A stretch of 64,000 nt of DNA from Blautia schinkii DSM 10518 (GTDB lineage Bacteria; Bacillota; Clostridia; Lachnospirales; Lachnospiraceae): contig JNKJ01000035.1 in the NCBI GenBank assembly GCA_000702025.1, positions 1 to 64,000 of the forward strand, given 5' to 3'. The notes beneath the pieces are model-generated. The model saw only the letters and a list, made by a program, of their open reading frames with translations, made no database searches and was not told where the DNA came from. The position numbers and the translations under genes are program-made. Position 1 is the first letter of the stretch, and each line of letters opens with the position of its first letter. Below are positions 9,054-17,245 of this stretch, in pieces.

Positions 9054-10550
9054 TTAACTTATTTTTGCCATGAGTGTATTTTTATCTAATTCCTCTGTGG
9101 AAACTCTTCCTACAATCTTCCCCTTTTTCAAGATGACAATCTCATCGCACACCTCAAGAAGCTCCTCAAGCTCTGAACTGAAGATAAGAACTGCCACACC
9201 TTTGGCTGCCATTTCCAGAAGAATCTTATATATTTCCGACTTGGCAAGTACATCCACACCTCTGGTTGGTTCGTCCAGAAGGAACACCTTCGGATTGCTG
9301 GCAACACAACGTCCTATAATCACTTTTTGCTGATTACCGCCGCTTAAAGAACCTACCTCCTGCTCCACAGATGACATTTTGACCGTCATCTTCCTGGACA
9401 GCTCATCTGCGTAATTCTTCTGTTTATCGAAATCCAGAATCCCTAACTTATTGGCAAAGTTTTTCATGATTGATAAGGAACTGTTTTCCCTTATGGACAT
9501 CATGGGCACAAACCCTTCTGTCTTTCTATCCTCTGTAACAATAGCCACCTGTTTCTTCATCATTATTTCCGGAGTAACCTTGTGAATCTTCTCTCCATCC
9601 AACAGGATTTCACCTGAATCAAATTTATCAATCCCCATGATTGCTCTTGCGATTTCTGTCTTACCAGCCCCTAAAAGCCCGCAAACACCGATGATACTTC
9701 CTTTCTGTATCTTCAGATCGATATTTTCAAATTTATATTCGCTGCTGAGATTCTTTAATTCCATAACAACAGGTGTATCTTTGGCAAGCTTTTCACTGTT
9801 CCGTTTTCTTACCTCCGCTTTTTTGCCCATCATAGCTGTAATCAATTCATCCTTCGTAATCTGTCCGGCTTCAAAAACGCCATTATTTACTCCGTCCTTT
9901 AAAACCGTAATCCGGTCTGACAGTAGCAGGACATCCTCAATAAAATGGGAGATAAATATAATCGAAACTCCTTGCGCTTTCAGACGATTGACAATTCCGA
10001 TAAAAATCTCTTTTTCTTTCTCATTTAGAGACGATGTGGGTTCATCCAGAACTAAAATTCCTGCATCCATTGTCAGGGCTTTGAGAATCTCAATAATCTG
10101 TTTTTCTGCTGCTCTTAAGTTTCTGACAATATCAGTAGCTTTCATATCTACCTGAACCATATCAATTAAATCTTGTGCTTCCTTTATCGTCTGTGCCTTA
10201 TCAAAAACGCCCCATTTGTTCTTTCTTAAATTGCCAACAAAAATATTTTCAGCCACAGACAGGTCAGGACAGATATTTAATTCCTGATGTACAAAAGCAA
10301 TTCCCAGCTTTTCGGCATCCTCTACTTTATTGATTTCAGCCTGCTTTCCATTGTATAGAATTTCACCCTCATCATAATTGTAAAGGCCGTTCAATATTTT
10401 GATCAGTGTACTCTTTCCTGCTCCATTGGCCCCCATCAGAGAATGAACCTCGCCTTTTCTCAAATGGAAGCTTACATTGTTTAAAACCACATTATCTGAA
10501 AACTTTTTTACAATATGGTTCATCTCAATGATATTATTTTGATTATCCAA
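9054..10550 (-). CDS. Ribose-type sugar ABC transporter ATP-binding protein
   Basis: A 498-residue protein with two tandem ABC domains, the usual RbsA/MglA layout. The first domain has Walker A GANGAGKST near residue 40 and Walker B VLDEPTSSLN. The second has the degenerate Walker A GLLGAGKTE, the signature LSGGNQQK and Walker B LLDEPTRGVD. A degenerate half-site is normal for this family. It energises uptake through the permease at 8049 and lies between the permease and binding-protein genes. A strong hairpin (10574-10595) separates it from the binding-protein gene. Confidence 0.95.
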   Translation of the reverse strand: MDNQNNIIEMNHIVKKFSDNVVLNNVSFHLRKGEVHSLMGANGAGKSTLIKILNGLYNYDEGEILYNGKQAEINKVEDAEKLGIAFVHQELNICPDLSVAENIFVGNLRKNKWGVFDKAQTIKEAQDLIDMVQVDMKATDIVRNLRAAEKQIIEILKALTMDAGILVLDEPTSSLNEKEKEIFIGIVNRLKAQGVSIIFISHFIEDVLLLSDRITVLKDGVNNGVFEAGQITKDELITAMMGKKAEVRKRNSEKLAKDTPVVMELKNLSSEYKFENIDLKIQKGSIIGVCGLLGAGKTEIARAIMGIDKFDSGEILLDGEKIHKVTPEIMMKKQVAIVTEDRKTEGFVPMMSIRENSSLSIMKNFANKLGILDFDKQKNYADELSRKMTVKMSSVEQEVGSLSGGNQQKVIIGRCVASNPKVFLLDEPTRGVDVLAKSEIYKILLEMAAKGVAVLIFSSELEELLEVCDEIVILKKGKIVGRVSTEELDKNTLMAKIS

Positions 10551-10573
10551 AGCGTTTCTCCTCCTATAAACAA

Positions 10574-10595
10574 GGGAGGTGACTCTTCACCTCCC
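10574..10595 (-). other. Intercistronic hairpin between binding protein and ATPase genes
   Basis: A perfect 9-bp stem (GGGAGGTGA / TCACCTCCC) with a 4-nt loop and no clear T-run. Such hairpins behind binding-protein genes commonly protect the upstream mRNA and give more binding protein than ATPase. That role is inferred. Confidence 0.6.
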
Positions 10596-10687
10596 CGCCT
10601 CTCCAAATATATACCAAAATCCCTCATTGACGGACCCATTTATCCGCTGCCCAACTATAATTGTTTATCTCTGTTGCAAAAATACGA

Positions 10688-11695
10688 TTACTCTACCTTA
10701 TATCCCCAAAGAGTTTCTTCCAATTCCTCAATATTATCTTTGCTTACAACATCACCGCTGTAGTAAATCTTTTCTTCAACATCGTTTCCATTCAGGTACT
10801 CATTGATTGTCTTTACTACGTCTGTGCCTAAAGTAATTGGCCACTGGGAGAAAGTAGCATCTACCTTGCCGGCCTTAATATAATCAAGAGTTTCACCTGC
10901 ACCATCCACGGAATAAACGCCAATATGTTTATCCTCGCCTACAAGTCCTGTATACCCTGCCTCATCCAGTGCGCTTAAAATGCCAGGTACCAGAGCATCT
11001 GTACATGTAAAGATGACATCTACATCCTGTGACTGTAAATATGTTTTTGTTGTTGCCATAGCTGCTTCGTTACTGTATTCACCTGCAGACGGCTCTCCTA
11101 CAATCGTTACATTATCCGCTGCTTCCAGAACCTCTTTTACGCCTGCTGTTCTGTCAAGGGTAGGTGTATCAGATAAAACGCCCTGGATAATAAGAACGTT
11201 AATATCCTGACCTTCGTAATCCTTAAGTATAGCATTGCCCATATCGCGTCCTACCTGAACATTATCTGTCTCAAGAGTAGCCACAACCTCACCGGAACCG
11301 CGTCTGTCAATACAGAATACCGGAACTCCTGCCTTAGAGCATTCATTGATAGCAGTTCCTACAGCTTCGCTGTCGATAGGAGAAATGACAATGGCATCCA
11401 CCCCCTGGGTCACCTGATTCTTTAATTGTGATACTTGAAGCTCAATATCGCCGTTTGGATCAAGAAGCGTTGCTTCCCAGCCATATTCCTTTGCCTGCTC
11501 CTCAACGCCCATCCAACATGCCGCAAAAAATGTGGTGAACATACTTGGGATAGAATACGCAACTTTTACCCCTTCTTTGACTTCTGTCGCAGTCTCCTTT
11601 GCATCTTCTGCTTCTGCTGCAAATGCGGTTGTACCAAATGCTGATGATACTGTCATTGTCATTGCCAGTAAACCTGCTAATAATTTTTTCTTCAT
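10688..11695 (-). CDS. Ribose-type sugar-binding protein of ABC transporter
   Basis: A 335-residue secreted binding protein of the RbsB/Peripla_BP_4 family. The N-terminus is a signal peptide (KKK, a hydrophobic stretch, then AFA-AEA as the likely cleavage site at about residue 27). No lipobox cysteine is visible, which is unusual for a Gram-positive binding protein and leaves its tethering unclear. Ligand-binding segments include AIVISPIDSEAVG, FCIDRRGSG and FTCTDALVPG. It is the first gene of the operon, downstream of the promoter at 11911-11939. Confidence 0.92.
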   Translation of the reverse strand: MKKKLLAGLLAMTMTVSSAFGTTAFAAEAEDAKETATEVKEGVKVAYSIPSMFTTFFAACWMGVEEQAKEYGWEATLLDPNGDIELQVSQLKNQVTQGVDAIVISPIDSEAVGTAINECSKAGVPVFCIDRRGSGEVVATLETDNVQVGRDMGNAILKDYEGQDINVLIIQGVLSDTPTLDRTAGVKEVLEAADNVTIVGEPSAGEYSNEAAMATTKTYLQSQDVDVIFTCTDALVPGILSALDEAGYTGLVGEDKHIGVYSVDGAGETLDYIKAGKVDATFSQWPITLGTDVVKTINEYLNGNDVEEKIYYSGDVVSKDNIEELEETLWGYKVE

Positions 11696-11882
11696 TCCTT
11701 ACACCTCCGAAATAGTCTTCTCTTAATTTTTTTAATTGTTGGGTTATCAATGAGTTCCTTTTTCAGTTTTAACCATTCTTTCATGAATCTAATTAAATGA
11801 ATTTTGGTAATTTAAATTTATGAATGCTATCCCCCCTTCTGACACTCATTCCATATGCTACGGTTTGAGCTCTTGTTATATT

Positions 11883-11973
11883 TTGTTCGTTTTTGTTTTA
11901 TCTTTTTAACATAATAGCACATCATTTTTGTATTTGCAATTGACATATGTTACAATAGTTTGCTTTTGTTTTT
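11883..11973 (-). promoter_or_regulatory. Putative DeoR operator repeats around the operon promoter
   Basis: On the - strand two similar A-rich sites flank the promoter: AAAACAAAAACGAAC just downstream of the -10 (about 11899-11885) and AAAACAAAAGCAAAC upstream of the -35 (about 11972-11958). DeoR-family proteins often bind direct repeats rich in AACAAA, and the operon ends with a deoR-type gene. The assignment is by pattern and context only. Confidence 0.5.
11911..11939 (-). promoter_or_regulatory. Promoter of the polyol/sugar operon
   Basis: On the - strand: -35 TTGCAA (11939-11934), 17-bp spacer, -10 TATTAT (11916-11911). The start codon of the binding-protein gene is about 215 bp downstream, leaving a long AT-rich leader. 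The remaining sequence from about 11975 to 12140 is AT-rich and shows nothing else I can support. Confidence 0.65.
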
Positions 11974-12142
11974 ATCTGTTTTTAATAATTTACATTTTCA
12001 AACCACATGTTTTTGACAACTTTTTTGTTCTCCTAACTATTTTACACAATTATACCCTACGTTTTTTTCACACTTTTACCATAACGATTCCCAAATAAAA
12101 CACTCTTCTTTTTCTTACACAAAACACTTTTTTGCAGTTTAA

Positions 12143-12179
12143 ATAAAAAAGCCGGACCCCTCTATGGAATCCAGCTTTT
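12143..12179 (-). terminator. Rho-independent terminator of the 2-oxoacid oxidoreductase operon
   Basis: On the - strand, AAAAGCTGGA pairs with TCCGGCTTTT (10 bp with one G-U), followed by a T-run. It lies 53 bp beyond the stop codon at 12232. Confidence 0.85.
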
Positions 12180-12231
12180 CATCTTTACAAATGTTCGGCA
12201 ATGTTCAGTATTGTTTCGTCATACCTATTTA

Positions 12232-14463
12232 CTATAGTAATTCGCTTTCCGCCCGCGCTTTTAATCGTTCCCATCTGCGGTCAATCTCGGCCTGGATGCT
12301 CTCGGTGACCTCGCGGTAATCCTCTCCGACGAGGTGCTTGGTCCGGCCCATCATGGTGAACCAGTCGGAAACCGGAATCTTTTTGTTGCTTTTCTCTGGA
12401 TTATAATTAATATAGGTAATTCCATTTTCAATCTCGAAGAGAGGGAAATAACAGCAGTCTACTGCTGCGGAGATTACTTTGCGCTCAAGATTCGGGCGGT
12501 CGTTCCAGTTTAAGGGGCAGGCTGACAGTGCCTTGACATAGGCAGTGCCGTATTCGTCCGCGTAAGCTTTGGCCTTGGCTGCTTTCTTGATGAAATCTGC
12601 GGGATTGGACTCAGCAACTGTAGCAACGTAGGGGATATTGGCCGCCGCCATGATCATTGGCATATCCTTGTGGAAAAATGTCTTTCCGTACTGTTTTGGG
12701 CCCAGGTGTGAGGTTGAGCTTTTTGCCCCTTTGGGCGTAGAGTAGGAAAGCTGATAGCCTGTATTCATATATCCGCCGTTGTCATATTCGAAGATGATTA
12801 ATCGATTGTTGCGAAGTGCAGTTCCCAGGGCGGAGCCCATGCCGATATCCATACCTCCATCGCCGCTTACCATGATAAATGTGATGCTGCCCTCCGGGTA
12901 TTCCCCGCGTTTCTGACGCTGATGGAACATTTCTACAAGTCCAGTGAGGGTAGCCGCTCCGTTCTGGAAAAGATTGTGAACGTAGGGAATCTTAAATGAG
13001 GTTTTGGGATAGGAGGTGGTCACGACCATACCACAGCCGGTCTGGAGAAGCATCACCACATTTCCCTCGATTCCGCGCAGAAGCAGATTGATATTAACCG
13101 GAATTCCGCACCCCGGGCAGGCTCCATGCCCCGGAGCCAAGCGCTTAGGTACTGCCGTAGTTTCATTCACGCGGCCTCCGGTGACCTTCATGCGGCCGGT
13201 TTCCTCATCGAAAGCGCACGACGTACAGCCAGGGGTTGCTTCCTTTTCAGTTATGGGCGCAAAATATTGGTTTTCTTTCATCCTCACTTCTCCGGGATAA
13301 ATTCCGAAATAATCAAATCGGGGAGCTTCTGGCTGCAAGCAGGAAAGGAAAAATTCTTCTGCATCTGACTCGTAAAAGTCTCGGCCTCCCAGTCCGTACA
13401 CGCGACTCAACACGCGGCAGGCACTTCCATGCTCCTGGAGCATTGCTTTAAGCTCAAGCGTCATATTTCCACCGCCCGCGCCGTAACTGTCCTGACGGTC
13501 GCCCACAAGGATTGTCTCCGCACCTTTGCAAAGCTCGTACAGTTTTTCTCCCGGGAATGGCCGCAGTATATTAGCGGTAAAAACTCCAACCTTTTTTCCC
13601 TGCTCCCTAAGCTTATCCACAGCTACTTTTGCCGTATGATAGCTGGAGCCTAAGAGAAAGAGAAGCACTTCGGCGTCTTCGGTGCGGTAGCCTTCCGCCT
13701 CCCGGTATCTCCGCCCTGACAGCTCTTCGAATTTTTCAAATACAGCCGGAATGACGCTACGAGCTTCCTCCATTGCCTGATGGAGTTGGAATTTGTTGTT
13801 TAAAATATCAGGCTCGTTCATATAAGAACCAATGCTTACCGGATGTTCCAAATCAAGCGCTGAATACTCTGCCTCATATTTCCCCAGAAAATCCTGTACT
13901 ACTTTGTCATCCTCAAACACAAAGCACTTCCGCTTCTGATGGCTGGTGAAAAATCCATCAAATGCCACGATTACCGGCAGTTTCACACTTTCTGCGATTT
14001 TCAGCGCACAGATGTTCATGTCGTAAACTGCCTGAGGTGTATTGGCAAAAAGAATCACCCAGCCGGTATTTAAAGTGTACATGATATCGCTGTGGTCCCC
14101 TTTAATGGAAAGTGGACCGGACACGGTGCGGCATGCCACATTCATTACCATAGGAAAGCGGGTACCGGACTGTACCGGGAGCTGTTCCAGAGCATAAAGG
14201 AGTCCGTTGGCGCTGGTGGCGTTGAACACACGGCCGCCTCCTGTGGACGCTCCGTAACAGATACCCGCGGCGCTGTGCTCTCCTTCTGCAGCTATCATGG
14301 AGATGTCATGGAGGCCGTCAGCTTTCATCTGGTCCAGAAGCTCGGCAATCTGTGTGGAGGGCGTGATAGGATAATAGCCCATCACATGATAGTTGATCTG
14401 TCTGGCCGCATAGGCAGCCAGCTCATTGCCGCTCTCGAATAAAACCTTTTGTTTGTTCATCAC
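12232..14463 (-). CDS. 2-oxoacid:ferredoxin oxidoreductase, fused alpha-beta subunit
   Basis: A 743-residue fusion. Residues 1-400 are the alpha (pyrimidine-binding) subunit, with YPITPST at 31-37 and AAEGEHSAAG at 58-67. Residues 440-743 are the beta subunit, with the cluster-binding CPGCG at 449-453 and the thiamine-diphosphate motif GDGGMDIG at 534-541. The family decarboxylates a 2-oxoacid and CoA to an acyl-CoA, reducing ferredoxin. Substrate could be pyruvate, a branched-chain 2-oxoacid or 2-oxoglutarate. The start overlaps the stop of the gamma-delta gene by 4 bp, so the two are translationally coupled. Alpha-beta fusion without gamma-delta in the same chain is uncommon. Confidence 0.92.
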   Translation of the reverse strand: MMNKQKVLFESGNELAAYAARQINYHVMGYYPITPSTQIAELLDQMKADGLHDISMIAAEGEHSAAGICYGASTGGGRVFNATSANGLLYALEQLPVQSGTRFPMVMNVACRTVSGPLSIKGDHSDIMYTLNTGWVILFANTPQAVYDMNICALKIAESVKLPVIVAFDGFFTSHQKRKCFVFEDDKVVQDFLGKYEAEYSALDLEHPVSIGSYMNEPDILNNKFQLHQAMEEARSVIPAVFEKFEELSGRRYREAEGYRTEDAEVLLFLLGSSYHTAKVAVDKLREQGKKVGVFTANILRPFPGEKLYELCKGAETILVGDRQDSYGAGGGNMTLELKAMLQEHGSACRVLSRVYGLGGRDFYESDAEEFFLSCLQPEAPRFDYFGIYPGEVRMKENQYFAPITEKEATPGCTSCAFDEETGRMKVTGGRVNETTAVPKRLAPGHGACPGCGIPVNINLLLRGIEGNVVMLLQTGCGMVVTTSYPKTSFKIPYVHNLFQNGAATLTGLVEMFHQRQKRGEYPEGSITFIMVSGDGGMDIGMGSALGTALRNNRLIIFEYDNGGYMNTGYQLSYSTPKGAKSSTSHLGPKQYGKTFFHKDMPMIMAAANIPYVATVAESNPADFIKKAAKAKAYADEYGTAYVKALSACPLNWNDRPNLERKVISAAVDCCYFPLFEIENGITYINYNPEKSNKKIPVSDWFTMMGRTKHLVGEDYREVTESIQAEIDRRWERLKARAESELL

Positions 14464-15554
14464 ATCAGCCCTCCGTCTACCCGTTTTTCTGTGAGATACG
14501 ATTCACTGGTGACCCAGCCGTTCGCTCCCGTATCTTCGAATTCCAGCTTGTCCACAATCAAGTCCTTGTTGCGCACAAACCACTGTGGGTTGGGATGTTC
14601 CCGCTCAATGCCGTCCACCAAAGCCCCGGTGGGACAGACCGCCACGCAGCGCAGGCAGCCTTTACAGTGATGATAGTCAAGTCCTGTATTGACCATGGCC
14701 TGCCTTCCTTTGTATTCGCCTGGTTTGAACTGGAATACCATATCCGGGCAGGTAGAGTCGCAAAGTCCGCAGTTAATGCATTTATCCTGCAAAAACAGCG
14801 GCATATATCCCTCTCGGGAGGCAGACAGATCATTGGAAACCGTACTTCCAAAACGTGTGTTTACACCGCCAATAGGAGCATTTGCATAGCCCCATTTATT
14901 TTGTGGTTCCTCATACTCCACTTTTTCATACTGCTCATCAGGCTCAAAAAAGCGTGACACCGTTTCATTGTAGCCTCTGCGTATCCCTTCCAGATTTTTA
15001 TCCAGCATTTGCGGATATTTCCTGCCGATCGTCTCCTCCGTGAGGCGCAACACGGAATCCAGAGGGATGAAGCCAGACGCCTGGGCAATTGCTCCCAGCA
15101 TGACCATATTTACTCTTGTTTTTGATTCCATGGCGATTTTTAAGGCATCAATACAATAGATTTCTCCTGCGTAAAGCTTGAGCTTTTCCCGGATTTCCTC
15201 CGGGGAGGCATCGGTATTGATGACAATTTTCGTCTCCTCCGTGACACCTGCCGTTACAGGGAGCTTACCTGCCATGGCCTCGTGGAAAAGGCCGAGGATA
15301 TGGGGTGTCTCCACAGGACTGTTGATCTGGATATCCCTGGACACCTCGCACCAGCGGATAAAAGCTTTTACGGGTGACCCTCTTTTCTCCGAGCCGTAGC
15401 TGGAGAAGCTTGCGGAATTAAGGCCCAGATACACCGCTCCCAGCTCGCCCAGCATTTTCCCGCAGAGATTGGCTCCAAGACCGCCGATGCTTTCCAGGCG
15501 GATTTCATAATAGCCATATTCATTGCTCACAGGCAACTTTATGTTTTCACTCAT
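14460..15554 (-). CDS. 2-oxoacid:ferredoxin oxidoreductase, fused gamma-delta subunit
   Basis: About 364 residues. The N-terminal part (to about residue 200) is the gamma subunit, with ESIGGLGA near its start. The C-terminal part is a ferredoxin-like delta subunit with two 4Fe-4S motifs, CINCGLCDSTCP and CKGCLRCVAVCP. The ATG at 15554 is preferred over a GTG at 15575 because GAGGAG lies 7 bp before it, inside the longer frame. It is the first gene of the pair. Together the two chains carry all four subunits of the oxidoreductase and pass electrons to ferredoxin. Confidence 0.92.
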   Translation of the reverse strand: MSENIKLPVSNEYGYYEIRLESIGGLGANLCGKMLGELGAVYLGLNSASFSSYGSEKRGSPVKAFIRWCEVSRDIQINSPVETPHILGLFHEAMAGKLPVTAGVTEETKIVINTDASPEEIREKLKLYAGEIYCIDALKIAMESKTRVNMVMLGAIAQASGFIPLDSVLRLTEETIGRKYPQMLDKNLEGIRRGYNETVSRFFEPDEQYEKVEYEEPQNKWGYANAPIGGVNTRFGSTVSNDLSASREGYMPLFLQDKCINCGLCDSTCPDMVFQFKPGEYKGRQAMVNTGLDYHHCKGCLRCVAVCPTGALVDGIEREHPNPQWFVRNKDLIVDKLEFEDTGANGWVTSESYLTEKRVDGGLM

Positions 15555-15623
15555 ACATGCACTCCTCGCTTTCACTATAGCTGCTTATGGTTATTATGGA
15601 TTTTTTTGGCTTTGGCTATTCAT

Positions 15624-15654
15624 AAAAAAACAGCCTGTATTTCTACAAGCTGTT
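15624..15654 (-). terminator. Rho-independent terminator behind the HipA-like gene
   Basis: On the - strand an 11-bp stem (AACAGCTTGTA / TACAGGCTGTT, one wobble) closes a GAAA loop and runs into seven T. It lies about 65 bp past the stop at 15720. Confidence 0.9.
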
Positions 15655-15719
15655 CGGGAACCAGGTTTTAGCAGTCTTTAGTCGATGCATCTTTGTGACG
15701 GACAAAAAAACAAGGACTT

Positions 15720-16619
15720 TCATTTTAGCTGACGTTCTTCTTTAAGTCGCTTAAGAGAGTAATCCAGAATCCTTATCTTTCTCTCTCGTAACATTGTGAT
15801 ATAAAACTGCTTTTGTAAATCTTCAATGAATGGCATATTCTCAATAATTGCATTAATCTTTCCCATATCAATTTTCGGCACGATTCGTTCCAATGCACGG
15901 TTACAGTCGTCATTTTGCAAGGAAGAAAGAAAATCATAATATTTGATTTTCTTTCCATTCAGCATAATGGCCGAGGTAGGAATTTCAAACACCCTGAATT
16001 CTAATTCCTGCTCGTTGGAAAGGACATTTTTCATAATTGTTTCATCGGCCTGGGGATACAGACTGCTTCCACAATCATAGACCGGGGCAAGCTCCATCGT
16101 ATCGTCAAATGTATTATATAAGAATCCCCAGTTACCATTATGCCTGTCCCAATTCCCAATCAATGCATCCACAATGAACATATCCCAAAAATGCTTCGTC
16201 AGGGTTGCTCCGTCAACAGCGGTCTGTTGGTCAAAGGTATCCAAGATATCTGAAAGCTCTGTACCGTAACCGTTGCGCGCGGAATCAATAATCTGATTTT
16301 TCATAGAAGCAAAATCCTGCAGTACTATACCGGGTTTGGTAAAGTCTCCGCACGCTACCACAATCTTTTGCTTTCCATTTACAGTATACGTTCCGAGTAA
16401 TGTTTTCTGCACAGGTATACCGATACTCTCAAAAATCTGACATCCAAGATACTCTGAAAAACAGCTATTGCTGTAACTCATATCCTTATTCTTTTTGGGG
16501 AAAGGAGGAAATTTCAACATATACTGCTCCCCCTCGTGTACGACAGATATCTTGCTTCCGTTTGCCCCGGCATATGCTTTATTTTTCTTTTGCATATTCG
16601 TAAAATCTAATATTTTCAA
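15720..16619 (-). CDS. HipA-like protein kinase domain protein
   Basis: A 299-residue protein, shorter than E. coli HipA (about 440). It keeps the HipA catalytic core: the loop GNWDRHNGNWG at 155-165 with the presumed catalytic Asp158, and the metal-binding APVYDCG (Asp182), where DCG stands in for DFG. Related short HipA-like/CtkA-type proteins are serine/threonine kinases. The gene overlaps the XRE gene upstream by 4 bp (ATGA), as in HipB-HipA toxin-antitoxin pairs, so a toxin-like or regulatory kinase is plausible. Its target is unknown. The N-terminal HipA domain seems reduced or absent. Confidence 0.8.
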   Translation of the reverse strand: MKILDFTNMQKKNKAYAGANGSKISVVHEGEQYMLKFPPFPKKNKDMSYSNSCFSEYLGCQIFESIGIPVQKTLLGTYTVNGKQKIVVACGDFTKPGIVLQDFASMKNQIIDSARNGYGTELSDILDTFDQQTAVDGATLTKHFWDMFIVDALIGNWDRHNGNWGFLYNTFDDTMELAPVYDCGSSLYPQADETIMKNVLSNEQELEFRVFEIPTSAIMLNGKKIKYYDFLSSLQNDDCNRALERIVPKIDMGKINAIIENMPFIEDLQKQFYITMLRERKIRILDYSLKRLKEERQLK

Positions 16620-17077
16620 CTATTTTCACCCCGTTCGATTCGCAAATACTTTTCCCGCAGATACCATGCCTGATCGGAACTGATGATTCCATTGACCTCC
16701 GCGCTGTTAATATCACTTTGCAGGTTACAATAATCACAATCAATCCTCAGATATTTTTCACCATTATCAACTTTTTTCCATGCAGCCTTCATAGCATTTA
16801 AGGATTCCTGCAAAAACCCCGGCAATCCGCATTCAAGGTAGCTTTTATCCTTCGGTAGTCCGGGGGACAGTTGCTCATTAGGTGGATCCAATTGCATGAT
16901 TTCCTCCATTGTACAGCCCAAAGCCCTGGCAAGCTGCTGGACTGTCTTCGCTGAACAGCGGTCAATCGAGCTGCGGCCCGCACATATATCAATCACCGTA
17001 GTTTTCGGAACCCCACTGGCTTTAGAAAGTGAGTATTTTGTCATATTTTTTTCATCCAACATTTGATTTAAATCCAC
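16616..17077 (-). CDS. XRE-family regulator paired with the HipA-like kinase
   Basis: About 153 residues. An N-terminal helix-turn-helix (KYSLSKASGVPKTTVIDIC) lies at about residues 13-31, followed by a helical tail of about 90 residues with no family I recognise. The GTG at 17077 is chosen because AGGAGG lies 8 bp before it, and because the promoter at 17102-17130 lies inside the longer ATG frame that begins at 17134. It overlaps the HipA-like gene by 4 bp. It probably represses its own promoter and acts as the antitoxin-like partner. Confidence 0.82.
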   Translation of the reverse strand: MDLNQMLDEKNMTKYSLSKASGVPKTTVIDICAGRSSIDRCSAKTVQQLARALGCTMEEIMQLDPPNEQLSPGLPKDKSYLECGLPGFLQESLNAMKAAWKKVDNGEKYLRIDCDYCNLQSDINSAEVNGIISSDQAWYLREKYLRIERGENS

Positions 17078-17101
17078 AATCCGCACCTCCTGTTTTCTAT
17101 C

Positions 17102-17130
17102 ATTGTATCGGTATGCCGACCTATTGTCAA
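17102..17130 (-). promoter_or_regulatory. Promoter of the XRE-HipA pair with possible operator
   Basis: On the - strand: -35 TTGACA (17130-17125), 17-bp spacer, -10 TACAAT (17107-17102). The spacer contains the small palindrome TCGG-CATA-CCGA, a plausible operator for autoregulation by the XRE protein. Confidence 0.75.
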
Positions 17131-17142
17131 GCAAATTGCAAA

Positions 17143-17177
17143 TTAAAAAAAGCCGGTTCCTGCAAAAGAACCGGCTT
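17143..17177 (-). terminator. Rho-independent terminator of radA
   Basis: On the - strand a perfect 10-bp stem AAGCCGGTTC / GAACCGGCTT with an 8-nt loop is followed by a T-run. It lies about 70 bp beyond the radA stop. Confidence 0.92.
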
Positions 17178-17245
17178 ACCTCATTTTATGTTTGATGATA
17201 CTTTTTGTATTTCGTTATATAATTTTCTGCTTCGCTATATATTTC

